Shown here: positions 1 to 8,469 of the stretch, in pieces
How positions within the stretch are numbered: position 1 is the stretch's first letter
Layout: each line of letters opens with the position of its first letter
Assembly (NCBI GenBank): GCA_030691775.1
Contig: JAUYDN010000240.1
Span: 1-37,863, forward strand
From: Dehalococcoidia bacterium
Lineage (GTDB): Bacteria; Chloroflexota; Dehalococcoidia; Dehalococcoidales; Fen-1064
DNA: 37,863 nt
Reading direction: 5' to 3'
Program-made: the position numbers and the translations under genes
Notes under the pieces: generated by a model
What the model saw: the letters and a program-made list of their open reading frames with translations, nothing else
Told to the model about the DNA's origin: nothing
The model's database searches: none

Positions 1-22
1 ACACAACGCCCCATCCCTTGGT

Positions 23-73
23 CCCTTCCCGCGGGGAAGGGAGTTGGTTTTCTTGAGGGGGCTGCGCCCCCTC
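23..73. repeat. Two tandem perfect hairpins at left edge
   Basis: CCCTTCCC (23-30) pairs with GGGAAGGG (34-41) around a 3-base loop. GAGGGGGC (55-62) pairs with GCCCCCTC (66-73) around TGC. A T-rich stretch lies between them, so the first could terminate a rightward transcript entering from outside the window. Equally it may be repeat debris. No coding sequence is visible in bases 1-279. Confidence 0.5.
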
Positions 74-200
74 ATACCCCTGCTATCCACAAACCTTGGA
101 CCCTGAATTGGGTGAGAAGTACTTAGTGCTCTACGTAATAACTGGTAAATGACAACCGAGCACTGATAGCTGATGCTGATTACAGTCTGCTATCATCGTC

Positions 201-230
201 TTGCGCAATTCCTGAAGACAGTGGTATGCT
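201..230 (+). promoter_or_regulatory. Candidate sigma70-type promoter for the OYE-family gene
   Basis: TTGCGC (201-206) and TATGCT (225-230) are separated by 18 bases and lie about 50 bases before the start codon. AGGAGG at 267-272 is the ribosome binding site, 7 bases before the ATG. The promoter call rests on motif matching only. Confidence 0.35.
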
Positions 231-279
231 GATTGTTATTCGTACGTGACGCATTTTTTAATAATCAGGAGGATTAATA

Positions 280-2217
280 ATGTCAGACCAGTTTAAGCTA
301 CTCTTCAGTCCCTTACAGATAGGTCCGATGACGGTACCCAACCGTATCGTTGTGCCCGGGCACTACCCCAGTTTCAATGACCCGGATGGGCTTCCGGGAG
401 ACCGTCACATCGCCTACTGGGAATCGAAGGCGAAGGGTGGAGTAGGTATGATATGCACGGGCGTCACCCCGGTACATTCGAGCGTGGGTGCAGCGGTTAT
501 GCTTTTCCCCCATGCCGTTGAAAAAATGCGGAAAGCCGCGCAGGCAATCCAGAAGCACGGCACCAAATTCCTGGTACAGCTCTGGCATGGCGGTGTATCC
601 ACTGCCAACGATACGGCCGGCAGGCAAGCATGGGCGCCTTCAGCCATTTCCCGCGGCGCCGGAATGGTCGCCCACGAGATGACCAGGGACGAGATACAGG
701 ATGTTATCCGCGGATTTGCGATGAGTGCCGCCGCCTGTAAAAAAGCCGGTTGTGACGGCATCGAACTGCATGGCGCTCATAATTACCTCATCTGCCAGTT
801 TATGTCTCCCCTCTCCAATCACCGTACCGATGAGTACGGAGGTTCGCTGGAAAAACGCATGCACTTCCCGCTGGAGCTTATCGAAGCCGTGCGGAATGCC
901 GTGGGTAAGGACTTCGTAGTCGGCATCCGGTTTAACGGCGATGAATTCCAGCCGGGCGGCTACACCATCGAAGATATGAAAATCATGGCAAAGATGATGG
1001 CGAATACCGGGAAACTCGATTACCTCAATGTAAGCACCGGTTACCTGCTGACTATCGCCCCGATGTATTTCCCGCCCGGACACTCGGTCTACCTGGCGGC
1101 GCAGATTAAGGAGGTGGTCGATATACCGGTGTGCTGTATCGGCCGTATCAACGACCCCGTCCAGGCGGAAAAAATCCTGGAAAGTCATCAGGCGGACCTC
1201 GTCGCTATGAACCGCGCTACGATATGCGACCCGGAACTGCCCAGGAAAGCGAAAGAGGGCAGACTGGAAGAAATCCGCAAGTGCCTGGCGTGCTCCGAGG
1301 GTTGCTGGCAGAGGGTCAGTTCCCAGCACACACTCGGCGCTACCTGTGCCTATAACCCCGTTGTCGGTAAGGAAAATATTCCCGGCTGGCTCGACCTGAT
1401 ACCTACACCCAATCCCAAAAAAGTGATGGTAATTGGCGGAGGACCGGCGGGAATGGAAGCCGCCAGAGTCGCTGCGTCCCGGGGTCACAAGGTCTCGCTG
1501 TGGGAGAAAGGTCCAGAACTGGGCGGACTTTTACTGACCGCCGCCAAAGCACCGGGTCGAAGTGACCTGCTGGAAGTACCCCGCTACCAGAAACACCAGA
1601 TGAAAATCCTCAACGTGGATGTGCATCTCGATACCGAAGTCACGCCGGAAATGGTGCTGGAACAGAAACCGAATGTCGTCATCGTGGCGACGGGTTCTTT
1701 CCCCCGAAAGCCTTTCGATATCATCGGTACCGACCAGCCTAATGTCGTCGATGTAAGAGACGTCCTCAACGAAACGGTGGAAGTCGGACAAAACGTGCTC
1801 ATCGTCGATTCACAGCGCTTTCTGCACGGTCTGACGGTAGCGGATTTCCTGGCGGAAAAAGGCAAGACCGTAGAAGTGATTTTCTCCGACCTGGAACCCG
1901 CTTCCGACGCGGAAAACATCACCAAAATGGCATTGCTCCAGCGACTTTATAATGCCGGCGTCAAACTCACTCCCAGCACCCGCCTCAAGAGAATAGAAGG
2001 CAATACCGTGACCGTCGCGCTAGTCTACACGGAAGCGGAGCGCATCATCGAAAACGTGGATACGATAGTGCTTTCTTTTGGCGGCGTTGAAAACAATAAG
2101 CTCTACTACGCTCTACGCGGCAAAGTCCCTGAGTTGTACTCTATCGGCGATTGTAAAGGTGTCAGAAAACTGCTCTGGGCGTCCAGCGATGGCGCTACAA
2201 TCGGGCGGATGATTTAG
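280..2217 (+). CDS. Old Yellow Enzyme-family NADH:flavin oxidoreductase / 2,4-dienoyl-CoA reductase-like
   Basis: This 645-residue protein has the full architecture of the FadH/trimethylamine dehydrogenase/BaiCD family. An FMN-binding TIM barrel (about 1-340) includes HGAHNYL and the DEYGGSLEKR region. An iron-sulfur segment near residue 340 (CLACSEGC plus a later Cys) supplies four cysteines for a [4Fe-4S] cluster. A C-terminal FAD/NAD(P) module opens with VIGGGPAGMEAARVAASRGH. Family members reduce enoyl or dienoyl C=C bonds using NAD(P)H; the substrate here cannot be read from sequence. The start is set by AGGAGG 7 bases upstream. The neighbouring SDR, MaoC pair and CoA-transferase fit a role in acyl-CoA or aromatic/steroid-type metabolism, which is inference. 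Confidence 0.9.
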   Translation: MSDQFKLLFSPLQIGPMTVPNRIVVPGHYPSFNDPDGLPGDRHIAYWESKAKGGVGMICTGVTPVHSSVGAAVMLFPHAVEKMRKAAQAIQKHGTKFLVQLWHGGVSTANDTAGRQAWAPSAISRGAGMVAHEMTRDEIQDVIRGFAMSAAACKKAGCDGIELHGAHNYLICQFMSPLSNHRTDEYGGSLEKRMHFPLELIEAVRNAVGKDFVVGIRFNGDEFQPGGYTIEDMKIMAKMMANTGKLDYLNVSTGYLLTIAPMYFPPGHSVYLAAQIKEVVDIPVCCIGRINDPVQAEKILESHQADLVAMNRATICDPELPRKAKEGRLEEIRKCLACSEGCWQRVSSQHTLGATCAYNPVVGKENIPGWLDLIPTPNPKKVMVIGGGPAGMEAARVAASRGHKVSLWEKGPELGGLLLTAAKAPGRSDLLEVPRYQKHQMKILNVDVHLDTEVTPEMVLEQKPNVVIVATGSFPRKPFDIIGTDQPNVVDVRDVLNETVEVGQNVLIVDSQRFLHGLTVADFLAEKGKTVEVIFSDLEPASDAENITKMALLQRLYNAGVKLTPSTRLKRIEGNTVTVALVYTEAERIIENVDTIVLSFGGVENNKLYYALRGKVPELYSIGDCKGVRKLLWASSDGATIGRMI

Positions 2218-2620
2218 CGCAGGGGTTAATAGAAATCAGCGCTCAGCCGTCAACTTATCCTGACTACTGATAGCTTCTTCATCAGGGGTTCAATATCATT
2301 GCTGTCCAGGATAATTTGATTTGAGGGTTTTGGACGGGTTTTGCGGGTTTGAGAGATGGCTGATGGTAAGATTTTCTCTTCCCACCCCACTTGTCATTCC
2401 CGCCTCCGAGCGGGAATCCAGTAGCGAATGCCGTCCGAAACGATACAAGGGTGGGTGGAGTCCCGATGTAATCGGGATAACCTGATTTGGGAATTCGCTT
2501 TGAAACGTGATAACAGACAAGTGATTTATCCCGGCCGTGTCGGGACGAAACCCACCCTTACTTAAAACCTATTTTGGACAAGATTGACTAAAAATCCAAT
2601 ATTCGTGATTAAGAAAGAAG
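2218..2620. other. Non-coding gap with palindromic repeat pieces
   Basis: No credible gene is present. At 2260-2280 there is a short 7-base-period run (CTGACTA, CTGATAG). From 2392 a copy of the TGTCATTCCCG repeat family begins, with ATTCCCGC (2396-2403) pairing with GCGGGAAT (2410-2417). A further small hairpin, CCCGAT/ATCGGG, lies at 2462-2476. The promoter candidate for the next gene is at the right end. Confidence 0.7.
2574..2602 (+). promoter_or_regulatory. Candidate promoter for GNAT-SDR pair
   Basis: TTGGAC (2574-2579) and CAATAT (2597-2602) are spaced by 17 bases, ending 18 bases before the GNAT start codon. Each box departs from consensus by one or two bases, so the call is tentative. 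Confidence 0.35.
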
Positions 2621-3136
2621 ATGTCCCATACTATCCACATAAGGAAAGCACAACCCGAAGATATTCCCGCCATTACCGAAATCTATAACGAAGCTATCCT
2701 GACGACGGATGCTACCTTTGACACGCAGGTCAAAACCACCGCTGAGCAGAAAGCCTGGTTCGACGACCACGGCGAGAAGAACCCCATCCTGGTAGCAGTA
2801 GTCGATGGCTCGGTGCAGGGCTGGGCATCCCTGAGTAAATGGTCCACCCGTTGTGCTTACACAAATACCGCCGAGATTTCTGTCTATGTGAAACAGGAGT
2901 ACCGCGGTCGCGACATCGGCAAGCGGTTGATGAATGAAATCCTGGCACGGGGAGAAAGACTGGGTCTTCATACCGTCCTCTCCCGTATTACCAGCGGAAA
3001 TGCCATCAGCATCCGCCTGCACGAAAAGCTCGGGTTCGAGCACATCGGCGTGATGAAAGAAGTGGGAGTAAAATTCGATAAATTGCTGGATGTGGTGATG
3101 ATGCAAAAAATATACAGGAGGAAGATTAACGAATGA
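2621..3136 (+). CDS. GNAT-family N-acetyltransferase (phosphinothricin acetyltransferase-like)
   Basis: At 171 residues this is a single GNAT domain. The opening IRKAQPEDIPAITEIYNEAI and the AEISVYVKQEYRGRDIG segment match the Pat/Bar (phosphinothricin/methionine sulfoximine acetyltransferase) branch. These enzymes move an acetyl group from acetyl-CoA to a small amine; the acceptor here is unknown. The acetyl-CoA loop, normally R-x-x-G-x-G, reads RGRDIG near residue 96, so the first glycine is an aspartate. The stop codon overlaps the next gene start (ATGA), implying translational coupling. The ribosome binding site is only a weak AAGAAAGAAG. Confidence 0.85.
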   Translation: MSHTIHIRKAQPEDIPAITEIYNEAILTTDATFDTQVKTTAEQKAWFDDHGEKNPILVAVVDGSVQGWASLSKWSTRCAYTNTAEISVYVKQEYRGRDIGKRLMNEILARGERLGLHTVLSRITSGNAISIRLHEKLGFEHIGVMKEVGVKFDKLLDVVMMQKIYRRKINE

Positions 3137-4005
3137 GGATACCCAGTTTATCACTTGCAGGACAGACGGCACTGGTCACAGGAGGCCGGCGCGGTATCGG
3201 TAAAGACACGGCGCTGGTACTGGCGGAAGCAGGCGCGGATGTAGCTGTCTGCGACCTGGTAACAGAGACCGGTGAGTTGAGCGGCGTCGCCGAAGAAATC
3301 AAACAGTTGGGGCGCCATTCACTGGCTTGCCAGGTTGATGTCAAAAACCGGCAGAGCGTCGCTGAAATGATGAAAAAGGTCGTCGACACCTTCGGCAAAA
3401 TAGATATCCTGGTGAATAATGCCGGTATCGGCAGTCCGGAAGGACCCACGGACCCGGAGAGATGGGCTGAGCGTGAAAAGCAAATGATGGAAAGAATGGC
3501 GCTCAGGATGGATAAACCCATGGTGAGCCTGTTTAACGAAGAAGGCTGGGATGCCGTCTTGAGTACCAATCTCAGGAGCGTTATCCTCTGTTCACAGGCG
3601 GTCTGCGACACGATGATAAAGAACGGGCGCGGGGCGATTGTGAATGTCGCTTCCGTGATGGCGTATTCACGCGGCGGCAGTGCTTTCTCCCCGTATAGCA
3701 TTTCCAAGCGGGGTATTGTCATGGTTACGGAAGGGCTGGCGGTCGACCTTGCCAGGTATAATATCCGGGTCAACGCCATCGCGCCTGGGGCAATCGAGAC
3801 AGAAATGATGCGTTATGTATGGCACTACCCTGAACGGCTAAAAATGCTGGAATCCAGGGTTCTTCTCGGGGGTAAACTGCTCAAGCCCCTCGACTGCGCT
3901 CACCTGATTCTGTTCCTGGTCTCTGACCTTGCTAAGTATATTACCGGGCAGACGGTCGTGGTTGACGGCGGGCTTACCCTGGCACCCGGCGGTATGACAG
4001 GTTAA
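3133..4005 (+). CDS. SDR-family NAD(P)-dependent oxidoreductase
   Basis: A 290-residue classical short-chain dehydrogenase/reductase. The Rossmann cofactor motif TGGRRGIG lies near residues 16-23, NNAG near 95, and the catalytic YSISK near 188, followed by APGAIETEM. An extra loop of roughly 35 residues, rich in Met and charged residues, sits between NNAG and the next helix, making it longer than typical FabG. The C-terminal GQTVVVDGGLTL is canonical. It is coupled by a 4-base overlap to the acetyltransferase. The substrate is undetermined; oxidation of a hydroxyacyl or alcohol group is the family default. Confidence 0.9.
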   Translation: MRIPSLSLAGQTALVTGGRRGIGKDTALVLAEAGADVAVCDLVTETGELSGVAEEIKQLGRHSLACQVDVKNRQSVAEMMKKVVDTFGKIDILVNNAGIGSPEGPTDPERWAEREKQMMERMALRMDKPMVSLFNEEGWDAVLSTNLRSVILCSQAVCDTMIKNGRGAIVNVASVMAYSRGGSAFSPYSISKRGIVMVTEGLAVDLARYNIRVNAIAPGAIETEMMRYVWHYPERLKMLESRVLLGGKLLKPLDCAHLILFLVSDLAKYITGQTVVVDGGLTLAPGGMTG

Positions 4006-4045
4006 AGTTATTCACGGTAACCAGACCAATATGAGGAACACGGTT

Positions 4046-4726
4046 TTATCCGCTAACTGGCGTATCGGTGTCTTTATGTAAAGATATTTCGTATTTTGCT
4101 ATTTTATCCAGCAACCAGTCTCTTAACTGTATGAGTAACTCACCGTGTGCTTCCCGCAGGAAGTGTCCGTTGTCTTTAAGAATGTATAGCTCCTTCGGCT
4201 CATTAGCCCATTTATAGATGAGACTGGAACACTCGGCCGACAGATTGCGGTCACGCTCCCCATGGATAAGCAAGAGCGGTCGCGGTGATAATATGGCGAC
4301 GTTCTGAGCGCCATAAGTCTGGCTGGAGAGTCCAACTACCGCTTTGACGTTTTGACTCATTGTTCCTGCCTGTATCGCCACCGCCCCACCAAAAGAGTGT
4401 CCCACCAGCGCCACGTTGTTGACTCCCCTCTCCCGGAGAAAATCTATACCCGCAAGCACATCTTGAACACAGTCCTCGAAGTTTCCCGGATGACGGTAGT
4501 GCAAGCGAAGGGAGCTGAACCCGTCCGCAACCATCTGTTGGCTCAAAATCCGGAAAATGCCGAAAGAAGGCCCGTCCAATCCACCCAGCGCGCCGCATAA
4601 CCAGATGATGCCCTTATCTCTCCCGGCGCTGTGGAAAATACATTCGATATCACCGTCAGGCAGTGAGATTATCACCTTTTCCCGGCTACCCTCAAGTTTT
4701 TCGATATGGACAGTTGCCTGTTTCAT
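4046..4726 (-). CDS. Alpha/beta hydrolase, dienelactone hydrolase-like
   Basis: This 226-residue protein has the alpha/beta hydrolase triad: nucleophile Ser in GHSFGG (near residue 110), Asp in HGERDRN (near 175) and His in DNGHF (near 200). It has no signal peptide, so it is probably cytoplasmic. Its start overlaps the stop of the upstream MFS transporter by ATGA, so the two form one operon. Carboxyesterase or small-molecule hydrolase activity is likely, perhaps acting on the transported compound, which is inference. It converges with the SDR gene and no clear terminator is seen in the 40-base gap. Confidence 0.82.
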   Translation of the reverse strand: MKQATVHIEKLEGSREKVIISLPDGDIECIFHSAGRDKGIIWLCGALGGLDGPSFGIFRILSQQMVADGFSSLRLHYRHPGNFEDCVQDVLAGIDFLRERGVNNVALVGHSFGGAVAIQAGTMSQNVKAVVGLSSQTYGAQNVAILSPRPLLLIHGERDRNLSAECSSLIYKWANEPKELYILKDNGHFLREAHGELLIQLRDWLLDKIAKYEISLHKDTDTPVSG

Positions 4727-6180
4727 TTTTCGGTGCTCGTTACGGGTTGATTAATCGATTGCGGTAATGCCTTACCGCGTAACATCGACGTAAAAATAGC
4801 GGCCACACAGACGATTGCGGCGATTACCAGAGTGTCCTGGTAGCTGGCTATGAGCGCCAGACGATTGGTCGGAATGGATGCCTGACTCGTTTGAGGAAGT
4901 GACGCAAGATAGACAACCTGGCGGCTGGTGAAAATTGCGCCGGCAATCGCTGTCCCGCTGGAAATACCGATTTGCCTCATCGTGGCAATCATCGCCGAAC
5001 CGGTGCTCAGTCTGTCTACAGGTATAACTCCCATAATCGAACTATTGTTAGGGGAGGAAAAGAGACCGGTGCCGATACCCACCATCATGAGCCGCGGGAT
5101 GATACCGGTGATGCTCGCACCTGCTCCCAGCCGGCTTAACCAGAATAATCCACCGGCTATCAACGCGATACCGGACGTACATAAGAGACGGTAGCCAATT
5201 TTGTCTGAAAGCCAGCCGCTGACCGGTCCAATAATCAGCGCGGACATCGAAACCACAGCGAAAAGCATCCCTGCCTGTGAAGCCGGCAGCGCCAGTCCTT
5301 CGATGAGATAAAACGGCATAAGAAAAGTGTTGGCGGTAAGGCCGATAAACATTATGACAAGCGACACGTTTCCAGCGGCAAATAGCCGGTTACGGAACAG
5401 GTTAAGGTCCAGGATAGGAAACTTTACCCGCTTTTCCAGGATAATAAACGAACCAATCAATATCACTGCTCCGGCCGCAAGGGATAGTACCGGAGCGGTA
5501 CCAAAACCGTTCTTCCCACCGATGTTGAAGAAGAGCAAGAAACAAGCGAGCGCGCCGGAGAGCGTAAGTGCCCCTGCCCAATCGAACCGGAAGCCGGCTA
5601 ACGTGGCTTTTTGCTCCCTGAGAAGTATTGCCGCCATCACCAGCCCTGCTATGCTCACCGGAATACGGACATAGAAAATGGATTGCCAGTCCAGCAAATC
5701 CACCAGCAGTCCGCCGAGCACAGGACCGGATAGAAGTCCTGCGGACACCACGGCTCCAAGGATACCAAGCGCTTTGCCCCGTTCATGGCTCGGAAATGCG
5801 CCGGTCACAATCGCCGTGCTCAAAGAGACCACCATCGCCGAGCCTACCGCCTGGACGACACGCGCCAGGATAAGCTGGACGATGCTCTGGGAAAGGGAGC
5901 AAAGGGTCAACCCAACTGTAAATACCGCAAACCCGATGACGTAGTTACGCTTCCTGCCCAGCATATCGCCGAGTTTACCGAAACTGAACATCAGGCTCAC
6001 ACTGATGAGTAAATAAATAACCGAAACCCATAGTACCGTTGAAGCATCCGTCTGAAAAACCTTCGCCAGCCTCGGTAATGATATGTTAACGATACTCGCA
6101 TCCAGCGTGCCCATATAGGTGCCGATGGAAACGGTGATGAGAGCCAGCCATTTATAAGGGATGCCTTTTTTCTCTGCCAC
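4723..6180 (-). CDS. MFS drug-efflux transporter, DHA2 (EmrB/QacA) family
   Basis: About 485 residues with many hydrophobic segments, consistent with the 14-helix DHA2 family of proton-driven exporters. Visible motifs are GTLDASIVNISLP in helix 1, GKLGDMLGRKR after helix 2 (motif A) and SGPVLGGLL in helix 5 (motif C, typical of antiporters). The frame is open to 6240, with ATGs at 6240 and 6207 lacking a good ribosome site. The GTG at 6180 follows AGGAGG (6185-6190) by 4 bases and begins just before helix 1, so I prefer it. TTGACA at 6235-6240 could be its -35 box, but no well-spaced -10 was found. The hydrolase gene follows with a 4-base overlap. Confidence 0.87.
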   Translation of the reverse strand: MAEKKGIPYKWLALITVSIGTYMGTLDASIVNISLPRLAKVFQTDASTVLWVSVIYLLISVSLMFSFGKLGDMLGRKRNYVIGFAVFTVGLTLCSLSQSIVQLILARVVQAVGSAMVVSLSTAIVTGAFPSHERGKALGILGAVVSAGLLSGPVLGGLLVDLLDWQSIFYVRIPVSIAGLVMAAILLREQKATLAGFRFDWAGALTLSGALACFLLFFNIGGKNGFGTAPVLSLAAGAVILIGSFIILEKRVKFPILDLNLFRNRLFAAGNVSLVIMFIGLTANTFLMPFYLIEGLALPASQAGMLFAVVSMSALIIGPVSGWLSDKIGYRLLCTSGIALIAGGLFWLSRLGAGASITGIIPRLMMVGIGTGLFSSPNNSSIMGVIPVDRLSTGSAMIATMRQIGISSGTAIAGAIFTSRQVVYLASLPQTSQASIPTNRLALIASYQDTLVIAAIVCVAAIFTSMLRGKALPQSINQPVTSTEK

Positions 6181-6263
6181 CAGTCCTCCTGGACAGAAAA
6201 TACTCATTTTACTGTGCTTTACCAGCAGAAACTTTGTCAAGTTTATTTGTTTTTTCCGTTTTG

Positions 6264-6272
6264 TGCTATAAT
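6264..6272 (+). promoter_or_regulatory. Extended -10 promoter for the MaoC pair
   Basis: TGC immediately followed by TATAAT (6267-6272) is a perfect extended -10 element 38 bases before the start codon. No strong -35 is visible (TATTTG lies 17 bases upstream), as is common for extended -10 promoters. AGGAGG at 6300-6305 is the ribosome binding site of the following gene. Confidence 0.6.
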
Positions 6273-6310
6273 GTCAACGAAATTTACGCTAATCCAAAAA
6301 GGAGGAGATT

Positions 6311-6781
6311 ATGACGCAGGGTTCAGTCATTACCGACGAGATGCGAAAAGCCATCGGAGTCGAATCCGAACCGACTATCTTACAGATTGAAAAGGAACCT
6401 ATCCGTCGGTTCGCGGAAGCCATCGGCGACCCCAACCCGGTTTATCACGACGAGGAGTATGCTAAAAAACTCGGTTACCGGAGCGTTATCGCCCCGCCCG
6501 GCTTCCATCCCCAGTACTCTTTTCCGCTGAAAAAACCCTCCAGACCAGCGGGCCCGCGTTTCCGCTCACCATTCACGAGAATGCTTAACGGCGGTAACGA
6601 ATATGAATTTTCACAGCCTATCCAGGCGGGTGATATTCTCAGCATGACCAGCCGGCTCGCGGATATCTATGAGAGACCGGGCAGAATGGGGCCGATGCTG
6701 TTCACTATCAGCGAGGAAATTTTCCGCAACCAGAAGGGTGAAACCGTGCTCATCATGCGGCACACGGGTATCAGCTATTAA
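6311..6781 (+). CDS. MaoC-like / FAS1-type dehydratase N-terminal-domain protein
   Basis: A 156-residue single hot-dog-fold protein matching the FAS1-like dehydratase (MaoC N-terminal) family, shown by AIGDPNPVYHDEEYAKKLGY at about residues 36-55 and VIAPPGFHPQY after it. The catalytic Asp-x4-His pattern of hydratase 2 is not intact: Asp and His are 5 residues apart. It is therefore probably the substrate-binding half of a heterodimer, by analogy with HadA of HadAB. The partner gene starts 22 bases downstream in the same operon. The likely role is hydration of an enoyl-CoA or similar thioester; the substrate is unknown. Confidence 0.85.
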   Translation: MTQGSVITDEMRKAIGVESEPTILQIEKEPIRRFAEAIGDPNPVYHDEEYAKKLGYRSVIAPPGFHPQYSFPLKKPSRPAGPRFRSPFTRMLNGGNEYEFSQPIQAGDILSMTSRLADIYERPGRMGPMLFTISEEIFRNQKGETVLIMRHTGISY

Positions 6782-6803
6782 AAGAGGATATAAGGAGAAT
6801 AGA

Positions 6804-7235
6804 ATGGCTAATCAGCTTTTCTGGGAAGATATTGAAGCAGGCGCGAGCGTTCCACCACTGGTGAAGAAACCGACGCCACGACAACTTGTACAGTGGGCGG
6901 CTGCCTCCGGTGATTATTACGAGATTCATTACGATAAAGATTATGCCCTGAGCAACCGCCTGCCGGGTATCATCGTTCACGGCGCGCTCAAAGGCTCCTG
7001 GCTGGGAGAATTGCTCTCGAACTGGGTAGGTGATAAGGGCAAGATTAAGAAATACGGTTGTTCTTACCGCGGCATGGACATCCCCGGCGATACTCTGACC
7101 TGTAAAGGCACCGTCACCAAGAAATATACCGATGGCGCAGACCATGTCGTCGAGGCGGAAATCTGGCTGGAGAACGGTAAGGGGGAGAAGACCACCCCGG
7201 GCACGGCAGTGGTAGTTTTCCCATCGAAAAAATAG
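6804..7235 (+). CDS. MaoC-like (R)-specific enoyl-CoA hydratase subunit
   Basis: A 143-residue hot-dog protein carrying the catalytic D-x4-H motif (GDYYEIH, near residues 40-46) and the GIIVHG segment of MaoC hydratases. It is probably the catalytic partner of the preceding gene. The start at 6804 is chosen because TAAGGAG lies 7 bases upstream and the protein then begins at the conserved FWEDIEAG region; the frame is open further upstream but that part overlaps the previous gene. The pair resembles split bacterial two-domain hydratases. Confidence 0.87.
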   Translation: MANQLFWEDIEAGASVPPLVKKPTPRQLVQWAAASGDYYEIHYDKDYALSNRLPGIIVHGALKGSWLGELLSNWVGDKGKIKKYGCSYRGMDIPGDTLTCKGTVTKKYTDGADHVVEAEIWLENGKGEKTTPGTAVVVFPSKK

Positions 7236-7688
7236 AGTTTCCTCTCTCCCTTGAGGGGTCTTGCCTCAAAAGTCGAGTGACCCTGTCACCCTGACCCCGA
7301 TGAAAATCGGGGGAAGGGTCTCCCTGCCTGCTGAGTAGCGTCGGAGATTCTTCGTTCGCCCGACTCCGTCGGACTCCTCAGAATCTCGTATGTCTCGTGC
7401 CAAAGAACACCACGAAGTATGAAAAACCCTGCCTTTCTTTGTCATTCCCGCCCCCGTATCCAGTACGGGGCAAGCTCCGAGCGGGAATCCAGGCGCATTC
7501 CCCACCCTCTGGATACCAGCCTTCGCTGGTATGACATTTGGGGGAGCTCCCTTTTTTTCATAGTAATCCTCCATGCCTGTTTTACAAAGGGCACCACGAA
7601 GGATGAAATTAGCGTATTTTCGGGGTAATGACACCTGGGGCAACACCCCTTGATGAGAGAGGCAGGGGGGTGAGGGTGTTAAAGTCAA
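7236..7688. other. Non-coding gap filled with repeat elements
   Basis: No gene is supported in these 453 bases. From 7284 (TGTCACCCTGA) there is a degenerate relative of the TGTCATTC elements containing GAGATTCTTCG-type sequence. The well-formed element at 7440-7536 follows. The remainder is low-information sequence reaching the stop of the plsY-like gene. Confidence 0.7.
7440..7536. repeat. Nested-hairpin repeat, TGTCATTCCCG family
   Basis: The element starts TGTCAT (7440-7445) and ends ATGACA (7531-7536). Inside, ATTCCCGC (7444-7451) pairs with GCGGGAAT (7481-7488), enclosing CCCCGTA/TACGGGG (7452-7458 with 7464-7470). A third hairpin, ATACCAGC/GCTGGTAT, occupies 7513-7532. Related copies begin at 2392 and 12081. 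Confidence 0.75.
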
Positions 7689-8315
7689 TCAGAACCGCTC
7701 ACTGACGTTCTTGCGCTGAAAGACGCGACGCCAGTTACCCGCCTTATCCTTCATCTCTTTGATGCGCGGGATGTAGCGGAGCAGAGGTATGACGACCATG
7801 ACCGCGGAATAAACCGCCCAATCCCAACGGTCGAACATCAGCACCGCGATAAACGGGTAACAGATAAAGGCGAGACTATAGCTGATGGTCGCCGCGCGTG
7901 TGATAGCGAAGAAGATGGCAAAAAGCCCGGCGTCGATAAAAATCGCCCACGGCTTCATCAGGTAGGCAAGCACGCCGATGGCAGTGGCGCCACCCTTTCC
8001 TCCCTTGAAACCGAGAAATACCGGGAAGCTATGTCCCAGCACCGCCACCATACCGGAAAGTAAGTAAATAATTTCATTAACGCCCAGGGTCTCCGAGAGC
8101 GCCATTGCCGCCGCTCCCTTGCCGATATCCACCAACAGCACGATAACTCCCCACCAGAACCCTACTTCGTAAAAAATGTTCATGGCGCCCATGTTGCGCG
8201 TGCCGATTTTACGGATATCCGTCTTCTTTTTAATCCGGCCGACGATATACGCAGTGGGAATACTACCCAGAAGGTAGGCACTGGCTAACGCAATGGCGAT
8301 GTTGAGCTCGTTCAT
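7689..8315 (-). CDS. plsY: PlsY-like glycerol-3-phosphate acyltransferase (divergent)
   Basis: A 208-residue hydrophobic protein with five or so membrane segments. The first PlsY motif appears as LLGSIPTAYIVGR followed by GTRNMGAMN (classical form GSGNxGATN), and the second as GHSFPVFLGFKGGKGGAT. The third classical motif (HRxNIxRLLxGxE) is not recognisable; the tail is instead basic and Trp/Arg-rich. Family members acylate glycerol-3-phosphate with acyl-phosphate at the membrane, the first step of phospholipid synthesis. The altered motifs suggest a paralog that may use another acceptor. A consensus promoter lies upstream; the Shine-Dalgarno sequence is weak. Confidence 0.82.
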   Translation of the reverse strand: MNELNIAIALASAYLLGSIPTAYIVGRIKKKTDIRKIGTRNMGAMNIFYEVGFWWGVIVLLVDIGKGAAAMALSETLGVNEIIYLLSGMVAVLGHSFPVFLGFKGGKGGATAIGVLAYLMKPWAIFIDAGLFAIFFAITRAATISYSLAFICYPFIAVLMFDRWDWAVYSAVMVVIPLLRYIPRIKEMKDKAGNWRRVFQRKNVSERF

Positions 8316-8348
8316 ACAGTATATCCGGGAAAACGATGTTGATAGTTG

Positions 8349-8377
8349 AGAATAAAATATTCTGCAAATTCTGTCAA
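8349..8377 (-). promoter_or_regulatory. Promoter of plsY-like gene
   Basis: On the minus strand TTGACA (8372-8377) and TATTCT (8349-8354) are separated by exactly 17 bases, 34 bases upstream of the start codon. The -35 is a perfect consensus. Confidence 0.7.
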
Positions 8378-8469
8378 TGGCATTCTTATCGGGGCATCCG
8401 CGAAACTAAAATAAACGCAGGGAAAAGTCCCTCCAGCCCCCGTTCAGGGTAAACCGGCGTTGCCTCAAA

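Noticed and set aside
640..1488. 282-codon open frame antisense to the OYE-family gene
   Set aside because: Shadow of a well-supported flavoprotein gene; no recognisable motif.
2296..2520. 74-codon minus-strand open frame
   Set aside because: Overlaps a TGTCATTCCCG repeat copy and has no coding character.
7266..7688. 140-codon minus-strand open frame
   Set aside because: Composed of palindromic repeat sequence; the product is not protein-like.
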